From the NCBI GenBank assembly GCA_913056525.1, contig CAJXLO010000015.1:1-35057 (forward strand): DNA of 35,057 nucleotides, given 5' to 3'. Of this stretch, positions 16,132-24,871 are shown in pieces. The DNA is from an uncultured Psychroflexus sp. (GTDB lineage: Bacteria; Bacteroidota; Bacteroidia; Flavobacteriales; Flavobacteriaceae). The translations under genes were made by a program, and so were the position numbers. A model generated the notes under the pieces. That model was not told the DNA's origin. It made no database searches and saw nothing but the letters and a program-made list of their open reading frames with translations. The stretch's first letter is position 1. Every line of letters starts with the position of its first letter.

Positions 16132-16851
16132 ATTTCGTTAGAAAAACATCATCATCAAAGCCTGGCCTTAAGGGTCTACCTTGTACTTTCAGCATTGTTC
16201 ATAACTTCGCTGGTGGCCTCTAATCTGATATTCAAGAAGTTCTTCCATTGGGATTTCTTTGGGTTGTACACTTTTGAGATATCCGTAGGAGTCCTGCCAT
16301 ATCCTATTACATTCCTTATTACCGACAGCATCAGCGAGATATACGGTAAGAAGCGGGCAAATCAAGTGGTTACGACCGGTATATTTGCTTCTTTGTTCTC
16401 GTTAGGTATCGTGCTTTTAGCAGATGCTGTTCCAGCGATAGCAGATTCTCCCCTGGGTGATGAGCTCTTCCACAAGGTCTTTGGTTCAACAGGAATCGCC
16501 GTAGGCGCTTCCATGACCGCTTATCTTCTAGCCCAATATGTGGACATCAGCATCTATCATTTCTGGAAAAGATTGACCCATGGGAAATATTTATGGTTGA
16601 GAAACAACTTTTCCACCTTCCTATCTCAATTTATCGACACTTTTTCCGTTATCTTCTTATTAAGCATCTTTGGTGAACTTAAATGGGAATCTTTTGGCAG
16701 CCTACTGCTAAGCGGTTTCTTATTTAAAGTGCTCATCGCCGCGATAGATACGCCTTTTTTGTATCTTATCGTTTTTTGGTTGAGGAAGGAGTTCAACCTA
16801 AAACCTAATGAGGAAATAAAATTAACACAAGCCGAAGAAAAGAGTAATTGA
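16132..16851 (+). CDS. Queuosine precursor transporter (YhhQ/VUT family)
   Basis: This inner-membrane protein of the YhhQ/VUT (queuosine precursor transporter) family imports preQ0 or preQ1 for tRNA queuosine synthesis. Family features include VASNLIFKKFF, LPYPITFLITDSISEIYGKKRAN (the conserved TDxxxExYG block) and the late helix segment SQFIDTFSVIFLLSIFG. Hydrophobic helices cover most of the chain and the C-terminus is charged (RKEFNLKPNEEIKLTQAEEKSN). The start is uncertain. A TTG at 16195 would begin inside the first membrane helix (YLVLSALFITSLVASN), so coding most likely begins upstream. Between the in-frame stop at 16123-16125 and 16195 the only plausible initiators are ATT at 16132 and CTG at 16162. 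I chose ATT, giving 239 residues. The AsmA gene follows after 22 bases. Confidence 0.85.
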   Translation: MSLEKHHHQSLALRVYLVLSALFITSLVASNLIFKKFFHWDFFGLYTFEISVGVLPYPITFLITDSISEIYGKKRANQVVTTGIFASLFSLGIVLLADAVPAIADSPLGDELFHKVFGSTGIAVGASMTAYLLAQYVDISIYHFWKRLTHGKYLWLRNNFSTFLSQFIDTFSVIFLLSIFGELKWESFGSLLLSGFLFKVLIAAIDTPFLYLIVFWLRKEFNLKPNEEIKLTQAEEKSN

Positions 16852-16873
16852 TCGTTCTTAAACAATAGTTAAA

Positions 16874-19483
16874 ATGAAAAAGATAATACGTATCGCTGGT
16901 ATCGTACTGTTAATGCTCATCGCCGCACTTTTCTTACTACCGATCATCTTTGAGGATGATCTAGAACAAATGTTACTTAAGAACGTGAACAAAGAGCTCA
17001 AAGCTGAAGTGAGCTGGAAGGAACTCGACCTGAGCCTTCTGGCCGATTTCCCAGATGCAAGATTAAATATCAAGAAGTTAAGTGTGGTCAACAATGATGG
17101 ACCTTTTCTTGGGGATACTTTATTATCCGCCGATGACATCAAGGCCGGAATGCCAATTACTAGCTTATTCGATGATAATATTAGCATAGAATATTTCAAT
17201 ATCGATAAGGCCTACATAAAATTGGCCTCTGATAAGAACGGAGAGGTCAACTATCTTATTACGAAGGAATCGACTGGAAATAACACTTCAACAGATACAA
17301 CTTCAACGGGATCAAAGCTCAGGTTCTCGCTGCACGATTACGCCATCAGCAACAGCGAGTTGCATTATATCGATTCGGCATCAGGAATGGACATCGGGAT
17401 AAAAGAATTCCAACATCAGGGAAGCGGAGACTTTACGACAGACCAGTTTACACTCAAGACCAAGACAGATGCCATGGTCTCTTATGCGCAGGATAGCATT
17501 GTATATCTAGCCGGGAACCACCTACATCTGGAGTCTGATTTTGCGGTAGACCTGAAAAAGATGAAATTTGAATTCCTGGGTAACGAGTTGCTTATCAATC
17601 AACTCCCTTTAGCATTTGATGGCTATTATCAGTTAGGCGATAATGCTGACCAGATGGACATCAGTTTTTCCACGCCTTCATCAGATTTTAAGAACTTACT
17701 AGCCTTGATACCAGAAGCTTATCAAAAGAAAATGGACGAAGTAAGAACTACAGGGGAATTTAGTGTGAATGGGGAAGTGAAAGGAGAATTATCCGATGAA
17801 AATATCCCGCGTTTCAGTATTAAGATGAAAAGTAAGGATGCTTCCTTTGATTATCCATCGTTACCCAAAAAGGCCGAACATATCAACCTGGACATCCTTA
17901 TAGAGAATACTACTGGATTGATCGAGGATACTAAAGTTATCGGAAAACAAATGGACTTTAGTATCAATAATGATCGGCTTGAAACAACTTTTGCACTTGG
18001 CGATCTCACCGATAAGGTGAAGGTCAACTTCAAAAGTAAGGGTGCTGTCAATCTTGCGAACATTGAACAAGTCTACCCGATGGAAGAAGGACTTGATGTC
18101 AAAGGGAAACTGGAAGCTGACCTTAAAGCCAGTTTTACAATGTATGACCTGGAAAATGAAAACTTTACCGCCATAAGAACAAATGGCGATATCGTTTCAA
18201 CCGATCTGGAACTAGCTACCGACCTTTTTCCTCAGCTGTTAAGCATAAAAAAAGCAAGCTTAAGCTTTACACAGGATAACGTGCAACTTGACAATTTTTC
18301 CATGACCACCGGAAGTTCGGACATCCAGGCCAATGGTAATCTTCAAAACCTATTAGGTTATGCATTACAGGATGGCGAACTGAACGGTAATCTTAATTTA
18401 AGTTCCAATAAGGTCATCATCAGCGAACTGATGAGCAAGACAGAAAATAAAACATCCACCAATGGTTCTAATACAGGTCAAAATAAGAAAAATAATGCGA
18501 CGGAAGACCTTCAATTACCTGATAGGATAAGACTAAAGGCTGATTTTGAGGCTAATGAAGTAGTTTATGATAATATGAGCTTTAAGAATATGCGTGGAAA
18601 ACTATCTTTAAGAGACCAGATCGCGAACATCACTCAAATTCATGCCAATACATTATCAGGAAGTATAAGCGGAAATGCAAGTCTGGATACGAAGCAACAA
18701 CCGCCGTTTTACGATTCTAACCTAAAATTGAACTTGATATCCATTACGGAATCGATGGCCCAAATGAACACATTACAGAAATTCGCACCCATCATGAATG
18801 TGCTCAATGGTCAGTTCTCGACAGACATCAACCTTACAGGCGTCCTAAAAGATGACCTTACTCCCGATCTTGAAAAATTACAGGGAAGTGTATTGGCGAA
18901 CATCCAGCAAGCAGGTGTAGAACCTAAAAAAATGGAGCTCGTCAACCGACTTGATGAACAATTGGATTTCATAAAAGGAAAGGACCTTAACCTGAACCCT
19001 TTAAAAGCCAGACTTGATGTGAAGAACGGAAGCGTGAGCGTAAAGCCGTTTGATTTTTCCATTGATGACATAGGCGTCAACATGAGCGGAAGTCATTCTT
19101 TTTCAAACCAGATGAACTATAAATTGGACCTTAAAGTACCGGCCAAATATTTTGGTAATGAAGTTGGTGGAAAATTAGCCCAATTAAGCAATGACCAGAA
19201 AAATAAGATAAAAGTAGACCTTCCCGTGAGCATCAGCGGTGCCATGAACAACCCTAACATAGATATTGACATGAAGCAGGCCGTAAAAAACCTGACGAAA
19301 CAGATCATTCAGGCCCAGAAGGATAAACTAAAAGATAAGGCAACGGATGTAGTCAAAGATAAGCTCAATGACCTGTTAGGTGGCGATAAAGATAAAAGTA
19401 AGAATCAACAAAAAGAAAAGGTCAAAGACAAAGCAGAAGACCTATTGAACGATCTTTTAGGTGGTGGAAAAAAGAAAAAATGA
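16874..19483 (+). CDS. AsmA-family protein
   Basis: This 869-residue protein belongs to the AsmA-like superfamily, whose members bridge inner and outer membranes and are implicated in phospholipid transport and outer-membrane assembly. A single N-terminal membrane anchor (IIRIAGIVLLMLIAALFLLPIIF, about 4-26) precedes the typical AsmA start LKAEVSWKELDLSLLADFPDARLNI. A long repetitive beta-rich body follows, as in the bridge-like lipid-transfer grooves of the family. The C-terminal AsmA block lies around residues 600-800 (LSGSISGNASLDTKQ, LNGQFSTDINLTGVLKDDLTPDLEKLQGSV). The tail, after about 815, is a run of Lys/Asp-rich repeats (QKDKLKDKATDVVKDKLNDLL, then KEKVKDKAEDLLNDLL with GGGKKKK) predicted to be helical. 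It starts 22 bases after the transporter stop. Confidence 0.9.
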   Translation: MKKIIRIAGIVLLMLIAALFLLPIIFEDDLEQMLLKNVNKELKAEVSWKELDLSLLADFPDARLNIKKLSVVNNDGPFLGDTLLSADDIKAGMPITSLFDDNISIEYFNIDKAYIKLASDKNGEVNYLITKESTGNNTSTDTTSTGSKLRFSLHDYAISNSELHYIDSASGMDIGIKEFQHQGSGDFTTDQFTLKTKTDAMVSYAQDSIVYLAGNHLHLESDFAVDLKKMKFEFLGNELLINQLPLAFDGYYQLGDNADQMDISFSTPSSDFKNLLALIPEAYQKKMDEVRTTGEFSVNGEVKGELSDENIPRFSIKMKSKDASFDYPSLPKKAEHINLDILIENTTGLIEDTKVIGKQMDFSINNDRLETTFALGDLTDKVKVNFKSKGAVNLANIEQVYPMEEGLDVKGKLEADLKASFTMYDLENENFTAIRTNGDIVSTDLELATDLFPQLLSIKKASLSFTQDNVQLDNFSMTTGSSDIQANGNLQNLLGYALQDGELNGNLNLSSNKVIISELMSKTENKTSTNGSNTGQNKKNNATEDLQLPDRIRLKADFEANEVVYDNMSFKNMRGKLSLRDQIANITQIHANTLSGSISGNASLDTKQQPPFYDSNLKLNLISITESMAQMNTLQKFAPIMNVLNGQFSTDINLTGVLKDDLTPDLEKLQGSVLANIQQAGVEPKKMELVNRLDEQLDFIKGKDLNLNPLKARLDVKNGSVSVKPFDFSIDDIGVNMSGSHSFSNQMNYKLDLKVPAKYFGNEVGGKLAQLSNDQKNKIKVDLPVSISGAMNNPNIDIDMKQAVKNLTKQIIQAQKDKLKDKATDVVKDKLNDLLGGDKDKSKNQQKEKVKDKAEDLLNDLLGGGKKKK

Positions 19484-19585
19484 AATCTTGATCTATGATC
19501 TTATCAGAAAATAAAGGCAAACCTAAAAGCAATATGAACTCCGCTTTGAGGTAAATGTGGGAACTTGAACTAACTATCCTCCTAT

Positions 19586-20302
19586 ATGATGAACTTTGAG
19601 CTTATAAAGACATGTTTTAAGAACTGGTTGAAATACGGCCAATATGCTTATGATCCCAATGAGTATGTCGTACTACACGACAAGCAGTTGTTAGTCCAGA
19701 TCATCTCAAAGGTTGCTTGCACTTCGATAAAAGCTACGATAGGAAAAAGCATCGGCATTGATTTTGAGCTCCCATCAGGTCTGGATATACACAGGAATCC
19801 TAAATGGCACATACTTTACGGCGATCATATCAAGGCCTATTCCCATTACGACCTAATCTGCTTTGTAAGGAATCCGCTGGCCAGGCTGGTTTCCTGCTAT
19901 AAACAAAGAGTGCTATTCTACGAAGATGACCCTGATTTTCCAGAATATTATTTTAAAGATTATCCGTATACCATTAAAGCCAATACTCCATTCAGCGATT
20001 TTTTGAACAAAGTGGTAAAAATACCGGACCATGCAGCAGACCGGCATTTTAAAAGTCAGCATGCCAGTATATTTGGAAAAAAGTTACGAACTCCGGACTT
20101 CATCGGACGTCTGGAGAATATAGAGGATGATTGGAAGAGAGTAGCCAACAGATATGATCTACCGGAGCGATTGTTAAAGCTCAATAGTGGTCATGTTGAT
20201 AAGCAATTACCGGATAAGTGGCAGGAGTTTTATACGGATGAAGATATGGGCAAAGCACGTAAAAGATTTCGTGTGGACATAGAAAAGCTTGGTTATGAAT
20301 GA
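19586..20302 (+). CDS. Sulfotransferase family protein (carbohydrate-type)
   Basis: This 238-residue protein is a PAPS-dependent sulfotransferase of the Sulfotransfer_2 type, the group of animal carbohydrate sulfotransferases. The 5'-phosphosulfate-binding loop is IISKVACTSIKATI (39-52), and the 3'-phosphate-binding motif is ICFVRNPLARLVSCYKQR (91-108), with Arg95 and Ser103 in the expected places. FIGRLENIEDDWKRV matches the later conserved region of the family. There is no signal peptide or membrane helix, so the acceptor is probably a cytoplasmic sugar or glycolipid precursor. No PAPS-synthesis or glycan genes lie nearby. Two adjacent ATG codons at 19586 and 19589 can start it. It sits 102 bases after the AsmA gene and 141 bases before rpsU, apparently alone. 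Confidence 0.85.
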   Translation: MMNFELIKTCFKNWLKYGQYAYDPNEYVVLHDKQLLVQIISKVACTSIKATIGKSIGIDFELPSGLDIHRNPKWHILYGDHIKAYSHYDLICFVRNPLARLVSCYKQRVLFYEDDPDFPEYYFKDYPYTIKANTPFSDFLNKVVKIPDHAADRHFKSQHASIFGKKLRTPDFIGRLENIEDDWKRVANRYDLPERLLKLNSGHVDKQLPDKWQEFYTDEDMGKARKRFRVDIEKLGYE

Positions 20303-20412
20303 GAGGAACATTATCGGCGTTGAGATCAGAGTTGATAACAGGTCGTTTTTAGGATGATATCCAAAACCCTCAATTTTTTAATTAGATTGATTTCATCGAT
20401 CAGATAAATTAT

Positions 20413-20420
20413 TATATTTG
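20413..20420 (+). promoter_or_regulatory. -7 promoter box for rpsU
   Basis: TATATTTG is a full match to TAnnTTTG, 23 bases before the rpsU ATG. A TTG at 20387-20389 could serve as the -33 element with a 23-base spacer. Confidence 0.6.
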
Positions 20421-20443
20421 CAAACCAATTTAAAAAATAGTGA

Positions 20444-20638
20444 ATGTTAGTTGTAAAAGTTAAGGACGGCGAAAAAATAGACAGAGCTTTAAAACGTTTG
20501 AAGCGTAAGTTCAGGGACACAAAAGTACTTCAGGAAGTTCGTGACCGAAAAGAGCACAAAAAAGATTCATTTGTCCGCCGTGAACAGCTAAAGAAAGCTC
20601 AATATAAGCAGCACATCAAGGACAAGCAAGATTTTTGA
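20444..20638 (+). CDS. rpsU: 30S ribosomal protein S21
   Basis: This is bS21, a small basic protein of the 30S subunit that sits near the anti-Shine-Dalgarno end of 16S rRNA. The 64 residues start MLVVKVKDGEKIDRALKRLKRKF, with the conserved helix DRALKRLKRK, and end in a Lys-rich tail (KKAQYKQHIKDKQDF). Length and composition match bS21 of Bacteroidota. It has its own full-consensus -7 box and its own intrinsic terminator, so it is a single-gene unit. Confidence 0.96.
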   Translation: MLVVKVKDGEKIDRALKRLKRKFRDTKVLQEVRDRKEHKKDSFVRREQLKKAQYKQHIKDKQDF

Positions 20639-20668
20639 TTTTTCATAATTATATATTTTTAGGTTAGG

Positions 20669-20701
20669 AATCAACCTGACATGCGTCAGGTTGATTTTTT
20701 T
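20669..20701 (+). terminator. Intrinsic terminator after rpsU, overlapping the DUF2797 stop
   Basis: AATCAACCTGAC (20669-20680) and GTCAGGTTGATT (20685-20696) form a perfect 12-bp stem with a four-base loop ATGC, followed by a run of T to 20701. This is a strong rpsU terminator. The stop codon of the convergent minus-strand gene (20686-20688) lies inside the stem, so the last codons of that gene are part of the hairpin. The minus-strand side has no comparable T tract, so it should work mainly in the plus direction. Confidence 0.9.
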
Positions 20702-21495
20702 ATACTTACATCCCAGGTCGTTACGTAACCTTCACTATTTCTGATATTGAAAACAGTATCATCTTCAAATATCAAGTATTGACCTTTAACACCATTTAAA
20801 ACACCTTCAAAGACAGGGTTCTTTTCTAAATTCAAGCTCTTGATCTTATCAGGATAAGAATTAACTGGGAATTCTATTTGCCATAGAGCTGGCTCCTTAT
20901 TGACATGCTCCTTAACTTCGTCTGGAAGATATTGTATCATTTCTTTTGCTACTTCTATCATATCAACCTCATCCCGTTTGTTCTGAAGCATTTGTCTCCA
21001 TTTGGTCTTATCGGATAAATGTTCCTTTAAAGCCACTTCACCAATACCGGCCAAATATCTATTAGGCACTTCGGCGATGATCACGGCTTCGTGCGCACCC
21101 TGATCGATCCATCGGGTTGGAACTTGTGAGCTTCGGGTAACACCTACTTTCGGGTTACTGGAATTGGCAATATAGATGATATGTGGTTGAAGTTGTACTT
21201 TTTTCTCATAATCCAGGTCCCTATCTTCTTCGTCTAAATGTGCTTTGCTCAGCTCAGGCTTCATGATCCATTCGCCCACCTTAGGTGATGACTGAAAACA
21301 ATCGTAACAAAAACCCTGACGGAAGATCTTTTTGTTCTTATGGCAGTTCAAACATTCATATCCATCAAATTGTATCTTTATTTTCCTGCCTATCAATTGA
21401 TTCATTATCAAAAGATCATCCTTGAAATTCAGCAGATATTGAACAGGGTTCGCGTGTTCAGTTAGCATTTTCCTTAATACGCCTTCGTAGTGCAT
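20686..21495 (-). CDS. DUF2797 protein with Cys4 knuckle and GIY-YIG-like core
   Basis: This 269-residue soluble protein matches what I know as DUF2797. Four cysteines in two pairs, CLNCH (C48, C51) and CYDC (C63, C66), look like a zinc-binding knuckle. The following region reads like a GIY-YIG or T5orf172-type nuclease core: HIIYIANSSNPKVGVTRSSQ (105-124), in which IYI and KVGVTR take the positions of the GIY and YIG-x-T/S elements, then RWIDQGA, and a Glu in LAGIGEVALKEHL (E153) where the catalytic Glu is expected. That match is my inference and function is unknown. The ATG is at 21495. Its 3' end runs into the rpsU terminator. It diverges from the GH3 gene with 58 AT-rich bases between the starts. 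Confidence 0.85.
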   Translation of the reverse strand: MHYEGVLRKMLTEHANPVQYLLNFKDDLLIMNQLIGRKIKIQFDGYECLNCHKNKKIFRQGFCYDCFQSSPKVGEWIMKPELSKAHLDEEDRDLDYEKKVQLQPHIIYIANSSNPKVGVTRSSQVPTRWIDQGAHEAVIIAEVPNRYLAGIGEVALKEHLSDKTKWRQMLQNKRDEVDMIEVAKEMIQYLPDEVKEHVNKEPALWQIEFPVNSYPDKIKSLNLEKNPVFEGVLNGVKGQYLIFEDDTVFNIRNSEGYVTTWDVSIKKST

Positions 21496-21553
21496 TATCG
21501 TTTTAGTTTTTGAATATATTTATTTATTTTTCGCATTTGTAAATATAATATAA

Positions 21554-23074
21554 ATGCCGATACCTATTGTAAATTCCATCGCATCCTGGATGCTTAAAAA
21601 AAGAATGCACCAGATGGAATTGTTCATCAAATATCCTAACGAAGTTCAGCAAGAACTTTTAATGAACTTGTTAGATAAAGCTAAAAAAACAGAGATAGGA
21701 CAGGAATACCATTTTAATGATATCAAGAACTATGATGATTATAGAAGGCGTGTACCTATTAGGACCTATGAAGATTATGCGGAAATGATCGATCGATCGA
21801 GAAAAGGAGGGAACAATATTTTCTGGCCAACACCAGTGAAGATGTTCGCAAAGTCCAGCGGTACTACCAACGCAAAAAGCAAGTTCATCCCATTGAGCCA
21901 GGAGTCATTGGAAAATAACCACTATGCTTGTGGAAAAGACCTGCTTTGTTTGTATTTGAACAATAATGAAGATGCTTCCTTATTTACGGGAAAAAGCCTT
22001 CGCTTAGGCGGAAGTAAGAATATCCTTAAGAACAAAGGAACATCCTATGGCGACCTTTCTGCGTTAATGATAGACAATAGTCCTTTTTGGGCAAGTTTCA
22101 GCAGTACGCCAAGCAATGAGGTTTCGCTAATGAGCGACTGGGAAATGAAGTTAGAAGCCATTACAAGAGAATCCGTAGAACAGAACGTAACCAGTATGGC
22201 CGGCGTTCCTTCATGGATGCTCGTTCTGCTCAACCATATACTGGAAAAAACCGGTAAGTCCAATCTCCTGGAGATCTGGCCAGACCTCGAGGTTTATTTT
22301 CATGGAGGCGTAAGCTTTGATCCCTATCTAAAAGAGTATCAAGATATTATCCCCAGATCGGATTTTAAATATTACGAGATATTCAATGCTTCCGAAGGCT
22401 TTTTTGCCTGTCAGGACCAGAACGGATCAAAAGACCTGTTGCTCATGCTCAACTACGGTATCTTCTATGAGTTCATCCCTATGGATGTTTATGGAACGCC
22501 GGAGCAAAAGGCCATTCCATTGAGCGAGGTAGAAAAAGGAAAGAACTACGCCATAGTCATCACCACGAATTCTGGATTATGGCGCTATCAGGTAGGCGAT
22601 ACGGTAAGATTTACATCAACAGACCCTTATCGTATCAGGATCACCGGCAGGACCAAGCACTATATCAACGTATTTGGAGAAGAACTGATCATCGAAAATG
22701 CGGAAGAAGCCTTACGGGAGGTCACCCATCAGTTCAACTTACACGTTAAGGATTATACGGTAGGTCCTGTGTTCATGGAAGGCAAGGAAAAGGGTGCTCA
22801 TGAATGGATCATCGAATTTGAAAAGGACCCTGAGGATAAATATGCCTTTAAGGCAGCTTTAGACGTATGTTTACAAAAAGTCAACAGCGATTACGAAGCA
22901 AAAAGGGCTAATGATACGACGCTTAAGGAATTAAAGCTCAATGTCGCTAAAAAAGGACTATTTTACGAATGGCTAAAAAGGAATGATAAACTAGGCGGTC
23001 AACATAAGATTCCACGCTTATCGAATAAAAGAGATTATATAGAGGAACTATTAGACATCAATAATGAAATATAA
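21554..23074 (+). CDS. GH3-family acyl-adenylate-type enzyme
   Basis: This 506-residue protein is a bacterial member of the GH3 family. Plant GH3 enzymes adenylate acids such as auxin or jasmonate and join them to amino acids. Recognisable blocks are MFAKSSGTTNAKSKFIPLS (phosphate-binding loop, about 97-115), VYFHGGVSFDPYLKEY, YYEIFNASEGFFACQD, YAIVITTNSGLWRYQVGDTVRF and RITGRTKHYINVFGEELI, after which the C-terminal domain begins. All are in the order of the family and the length is right. The substrate in Bacteroidota is not established. The downstream lipoprotein gene overlaps its 3' end by 11 bases, so the two are expressed together and the pair may act on the same pathway. Confidence 0.9.
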   Translation: MPIPIVNSIASWMLKKRMHQMELFIKYPNEVQQELLMNLLDKAKKTEIGQEYHFNDIKNYDDYRRRVPIRTYEDYAEMIDRSRKGGNNIFWPTPVKMFAKSSGTTNAKSKFIPLSQESLENNHYACGKDLLCLYLNNNEDASLFTGKSLRLGGSKNILKNKGTSYGDLSALMIDNSPFWASFSSTPSNEVSLMSDWEMKLEAITRESVEQNVTSMAGVPSWMLVLLNHILEKTGKSNLLEIWPDLEVYFHGGVSFDPYLKEYQDIIPRSDFKYYEIFNASEGFFACQDQNGSKDLLLMLNYGIFYEFIPMDVYGTPEQKAIPLSEVEKGKNYAIVITTNSGLWRYQVGDTVRFTSTDPYRIRITGRTKHYINVFGEELIIENAEEALREVTHQFNLHVKDYTVGPVFMEGKEKGAHEWIIEFEKDPEDKYAFKAALDVCLQKVNSDYEAKRANDTTLKELKLNVAKKGLFYEWLKRNDKLGGQHKIPRLSNKRDYIEELLDINNEI

Positions 23075-23585
23075 ATTCCTTCTTATCGGTTTACTAATCT
23101 TTATTTCCAGTTGTAAGTCGAGTTTCAAAAGTTATAAGGACGGCGTGGTTTCATTATATGATGGTCAGACGCATTTAATGAACGGTACTTATTTCATCGA
23201 TCCTTTTTATCATTCTGACGAATATAAAGAACTTCAGGAGTTATTTGGTATCAAAGATGCATATAAATACCTGGAAAAGATAGAGTTTGAATTCTTAAGT
23301 GACGAAAAGCTTAAACTCACTTACAGCAATGGACTGACCAAAAAAACGAAGCTGATCAAAGGAAAGCTCACCAAAGGCGGCTTCCAAATAGACGGCAAGT
23401 TGACCATATTCGGTATACCTTCGATACTATTCAGTTATATAGAGAAAAGAGAAATATTCTACCTAGGTAATGATGATGATCTCATCTATCAAAATTTCCA
23501 TAAAAGCGCAAATCATCTTTTTGGCCGGATACAGACTAGAGAAAAAAGCGAGATCATCAAGTTCGACCGTCAGTTACCCAAGTGA
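23064..23585 (+). CDS. Small lipoprotein, no recognised family
   Basis: I do not recognise this 173-residue protein. It has a lipoprotein signal peptide, [17 protein letters not shown], with the lipidated Cys at residue 17. The mature part is rich in charged residues and predicted strands ([70 protein letters not shown]). The alternation suggests a small beta-barrel or lipocalin-like fold. The ATG lies 11 bases inside the GH3 gene, implying translational coupling. Its last 12 bases overlap the 3' end of hemL on the opposite strand, leaving no room for a separate terminator. Confidence 0.75.
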   Translation: MKYKFLLIGLLIFISSCKSSFKSYKDGVVSLYDGQTHLMNGTYFIDPFYHSDEYKELQELFGIKDAYKYLEKIEFEFLSDEKLKLTYSNGLTKKTKLIKGKLTKGGFQIDGKLTIFGIPSILFSYIEKREIFYLGNDDDLIYQNFHKSANHLFGRIQTREKSEIIKFDRQLPK

Positions 23586-24863
23586 GCTCAAAGCCTTATC
23601 TAGTGCGATTGCTGTTTTGTCAAAATCTTCGTAGGTCAAGGCATCATTAAGGAAATAGCTTTCAAATGGACTTGGCGGTAAATAAATACCCTGATCCATC
23701 AAGGCATGGAAAACTTTAGGAAAATGTGCATTATTACCTTTAGTCGCCGTATCAAAATCAACGACCTCATTCTCACAAAAATGAACGGACATCATTGAAC
23801 CTATTTGATTGATCTGGTAAGGAATATCATACTGGTTGAGCACATTATCGCACGCATCCTTAAGATATTGTGTTTTCTTTTCCAGCCGTTCATATATGCC
23901 ATCATCTTCATTCAGTATTTTTAAGGTAGTATAACCAGCGGCCATGGCTATAGGATTGCCACTCAAAGTACCTGCTTGATAAACAGGTCCTTCAGGAGAT
24001 AAACAACTCATGATCTCTTTTCTAGCACCAAAAGCTCCTACCGGTAAACCGCCACCTACGACCTTACCAAAGCAAGTGATATCGGGATGTACGCCAAGCA
24101 ATTCCTGCGCACCACCTTTGGCCAGTCGAAATCCTGTCATTACTTCATCAAATACAAGAAGGATATCATGCTGATCGCATAACTTGCGCAGTCCTTTGAT
24201 GAATTCAGGTTTGGGCGGCACACAACCCATATTCCCGGCAACAGGTTCTACGATGATACAGGCTATTTCACCTTTATTTTGTTGTACGATCTGCGTAACA
24301 CTATTCAGGTCATTATAATCAGCGGCAAAGGTGTCTTTTGCCGTTCCCTGAGTGACGCCTGGTGAATTAGGGGTTCCTAAAGTGCTCGCACCACTTCCAG
24401 CCTGAATAAGGAAGGCATCGGAATGACCGTGATAATTCCCCTTGAACTTAATGATCCCATCCTTCCCGGTGTAGCCTCGCGCTAACCTTACGGCGCTCAT
24501 ACATGCTTCCGTACCGGAATTAACAAATCTTATCTTATCAATGCTTTCCACCATGCTTACCGCCAGTTCGGCGATCCTGGTCTCTAGCTCAGTAGGAATT
24601 CCATAAGAACTTCCTTTATCTGCTCTTTCCTTAATGGCATCAACTACTTCTTGTCGGGCGTGACCTAAGATCATCGGACCCCAGGAAGATATGTAATCGA
24701 TATATTTATTACCATCTTCATCATAGAGGTAAGCTCCTTTAGCCCTTTCTACAAAGAAAGGTTCGCCTCCTACTCCGGTAAAGGCTCTCACTGCTGAATT
24801 GACTCCGCCTGGAATTACTTTTTGAGCGGCTTTGAATAATTGGCTGCTGCGTTCGTAGCGCAT
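23574..24863 (-). CDS. hemL: Glutamate-1-semialdehyde 2,1-aminomutase HemL
   Basis: HemL converts glutamate-1-semialdehyde to 5-aminolevulinate in tetrapyrrole synthesis by the C5 route, using PLP. The 429 residues match the family: [14 protein letters not shown] (15-28), [63 protein letters not shown], and the PLP Lys267 in [32 protein letters not shown] and PPSPFESYF complete the pattern. The ATG is at 24863, eight bases after the stop of the LysM lipoprotein gene, so it is probably on that gene's transcript. Its stop codon overlaps the convergent lipoprotein gene by 12 bases. Confidence 0.96.
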   Translation of the reverse strand: MRYERSSQLFKAAQKVIPGGVNSAVRAFTGVGGEPFFVERAKGAYLYDEDGNKYIDYISSWGPMILGHARQEVVDAIKERADKGSSYGIPTELETRIAELAVSMVESIDKIRFVNSGTEACMSAVRLARGYTGKDGIIKFKGNYHGHSDAFLIQAGSGASTLGTPNSPGVTQGTAKDTFAADYNDLNSVTQIVQQNKGEIACIIVEPVAGNMGCVPPKPEFIKGLRKLCDQHDILLVFDEVMTGFRLAKGGAQELLGVHPDITCFGKVVGGGLPVGAFGARKEIMSCLSPEGPVYQAGTLSGNPIAMAAGYTTLKILNEDDGIYERLEKKTQYLKDACDNVLNQYDIPYQINQIGSMMSVHFCENEVVDFDTATKGNNAHFPKVFHALMDQGIYLPPSPFESYFLNDALTYEDFDKTAIALDKALSSLG

Positions 24864-24871
24864 AAATGTTC

